Assembly (NCBI GenBank): GCA_003669055.1
Contig: RAYB01000037.1
Location: forward strand, 1-51,496
DNA: 51,496 bases
From: a bacterium 1XD21-70
GTDB taxonomy: Bacteria > Bacillota > Clostridia > Lachnospirales > Lachnospiraceae
Direction of reading: 5' to 3'
This document shows positions 50,772 through 51,496 of the stretch, in pieces (position 1 is the first letter of the stretch; each line of letters begins with the position of its first letter). Below the pieces are notes generated by a model. That model was not told the origin of the DNA. It made no database searches and saw nothing but the letters and a program-made list of their open reading frames with translations. The position numbers were made by a program, and so were the translations under genes.

Positions 50772-51476
50772 TTGGACATCAGTGAGATTCTTTCAAGTAT
50801 CCTAACATCAAACATACGGGGGCAGAGAATATGGGCAATATTAAGCAAATCATTACAAGCACGATTGAACATGATTGGATCCAAGCTGACGGAAGCGGCC
50901 GGAAAGATGGGATTGGATGATTTTCTGCCAAAGGATCAATGGCATTTGCTTAAAAATACCAGGCAAATAACCTCTTTAAATCAGGCTGTCTGCGCCTTAT
51001 GTGAAGATGAAAACAATAATTTACGCTTTATCCACCAAAGTTTCAAAGAGTTTTTCCTTGCATGTTATTATGCCTCTTTGTCCAGTGAAAAGCTTGTCAA
51101 CGATAAAACATTTTACCACATCTTAAAATTCAATGCAAACTTTTCAATTATGTACATCGAACGCTTACTGGCAAGCACAAATAGCCTGGCTCAAAAAATA
51201 TGTAATGAATTATTAAGCCTAAACAATTGCACTATTGATAGGATCTCTGAATATGCAAAAGGAAATTTACGCTTTCTCTTTATACCATCAATAACCTTTA
51301 CCATAGAAGAATATCTTACCGTTTTTCCATATGGAAACTTTCTGTATGCAGGAATCACATTTGACCGAAATGTCTTCAGTCAATTGAATAACCAAGGATT
51401 GATAGAGTTAAAAAATTTCATAGTGTCAATAGTTTTTCGCAAATTTAATTCCTGCCGTTCAGTAGCTGGCAGTTAA
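50772..51476 (+). pseudogene. Probable C-terminal fragment of a NACHT/STAND NTPase
   Basis: This 234-residue open frame is far richer in A+T than the rest of the window. Its central segment ENNNLRFIHQSFKEFFLACYYASL is the winged-helix signature that follows the NTPase domain in NACHT/STAND proteins ('RF.HQSFQEFFAA'). The preceding helical part, SKLTEAAGKMGLDDFLP, also fits. No Walker A or B is present, and the DNA upstream is the promoter of a divergent gene, so the NTPase half is missing. There is no ATG near the start; TTG at 50772 with TAGGAA upstream is the best candidate. NACHT proteins in bacteria often act in antiphage defence. It could be a decayed gene or a short stand-alone protein; the stop at 51474-51476 is near the window end. 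Confidence 0.6.
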
Positions 51477-51496
51477 CCGGCTATGATATCAGACAG

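Noticed and set aside
50660-50884. Minus-strand open frame of 74 codons opposite the NACHT-like gene
   Set aside because: It is antisense to the plus-strand frame with the recognisable motif, overlaps two promoters and lacks a ribosome site.

Overview
The window looks like a chromosomal segment of a spore-forming Gram-positive anaerobe of the class Clostridia, most likely Lachnospiraceae. The signs are strong AGGAGG ribosome sites with occasional TTG and GTG starts, TTGACA/TATAAT and extended -10 promoters, LytS/YesM-YesN two-component systems, a tig-clpP-clpX-lon-engB block, an anaerobic (cbi) cobalamin pathway, and a small acid-soluble spore protein gene behind a sigma-G-like promoter. The taxonomic call is an inference from gene content. 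Nearly all genes are on the minus strand. I see no rRNA, tRNA, CRISPR array, prophage or intact transposase gene.

Layout. 1-660: non-coding, with a 104-bp repeat in two pairs of copies. 668-6418: a TRAP transporter for an organic acid (dctP-dctQ-dctM) behind a LytS-type kinase and a YesN-type regulator. 6421-9422: an SH3/NlpC-P60 cell-wall hydrolase and a split chromate-type transporter. 9616-14237: a repeat-built lipoprotein, a cytidylate-kinase-like protein, and an ABC importer of the tryptophan/tyrosine-type family. 14317-16522: a PsiE-like membrane protein, an M19 dipeptidase and methylglyoxal synthase. 16597-22986: engB, lon, clpX, clpP, tig. 23123-23635: a CYTH protein.

23661-33586 is a sugar-uptake and sensing locus: YesN regulator, YesM kinase, a membrane-anchored binding protein, a second galactose-type binding lipoprotein, then mglB-mglA-mglC and a small membrane protein with one InlB-type repeat. 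The layout resembles three-component sugar sensing, in which an anchored binding protein signals through a LytS-type kinase. Phased AAAATCGT direct repeats lie just upstream of the mglB promoter and are good candidates for the regulator's binding sites. A 165-bp MITE-like palindromic element separates this locus from the cobalamin operon and supplies the stop codon of cobD.

33774-43037 is the cobalamin operon (cbiD, cbiG, a cbiJ-cbiE fusion, cbiT, cobU, cobS, a secreted transglutaminase-like gene, a short cobU-like gene, cbiB, cobD). It covers some middle corrin-ring steps and the lower-ligand assembly. Other steps (for example cbiL, cbiF, cbiH, cbiC, cbiA, cbiP) must be encoded elsewhere. 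The leader is too short for a B12 riboswitch. The spore protein gene follows, then a PadR-controlled envelope cassette (PadR, DUF1700, DUF4097, PspC) with a consensus promoter overlapping a perfect dyad.

46091-50663: a signalling and cell-wall operon (unknown 113-aa protein, hybrid sensor kinase, metallo-beta-lactamase-fold hydrolase, VanX-like D,D-dipeptidase lipoprotein). The window closes with an AT-rich plus-strand gene that looks like the 3' part of a NACHT/STAND NTPase without its NTPase domain. This is the most defence-like signal in the window, but it appears to be a remnant or partial gene.
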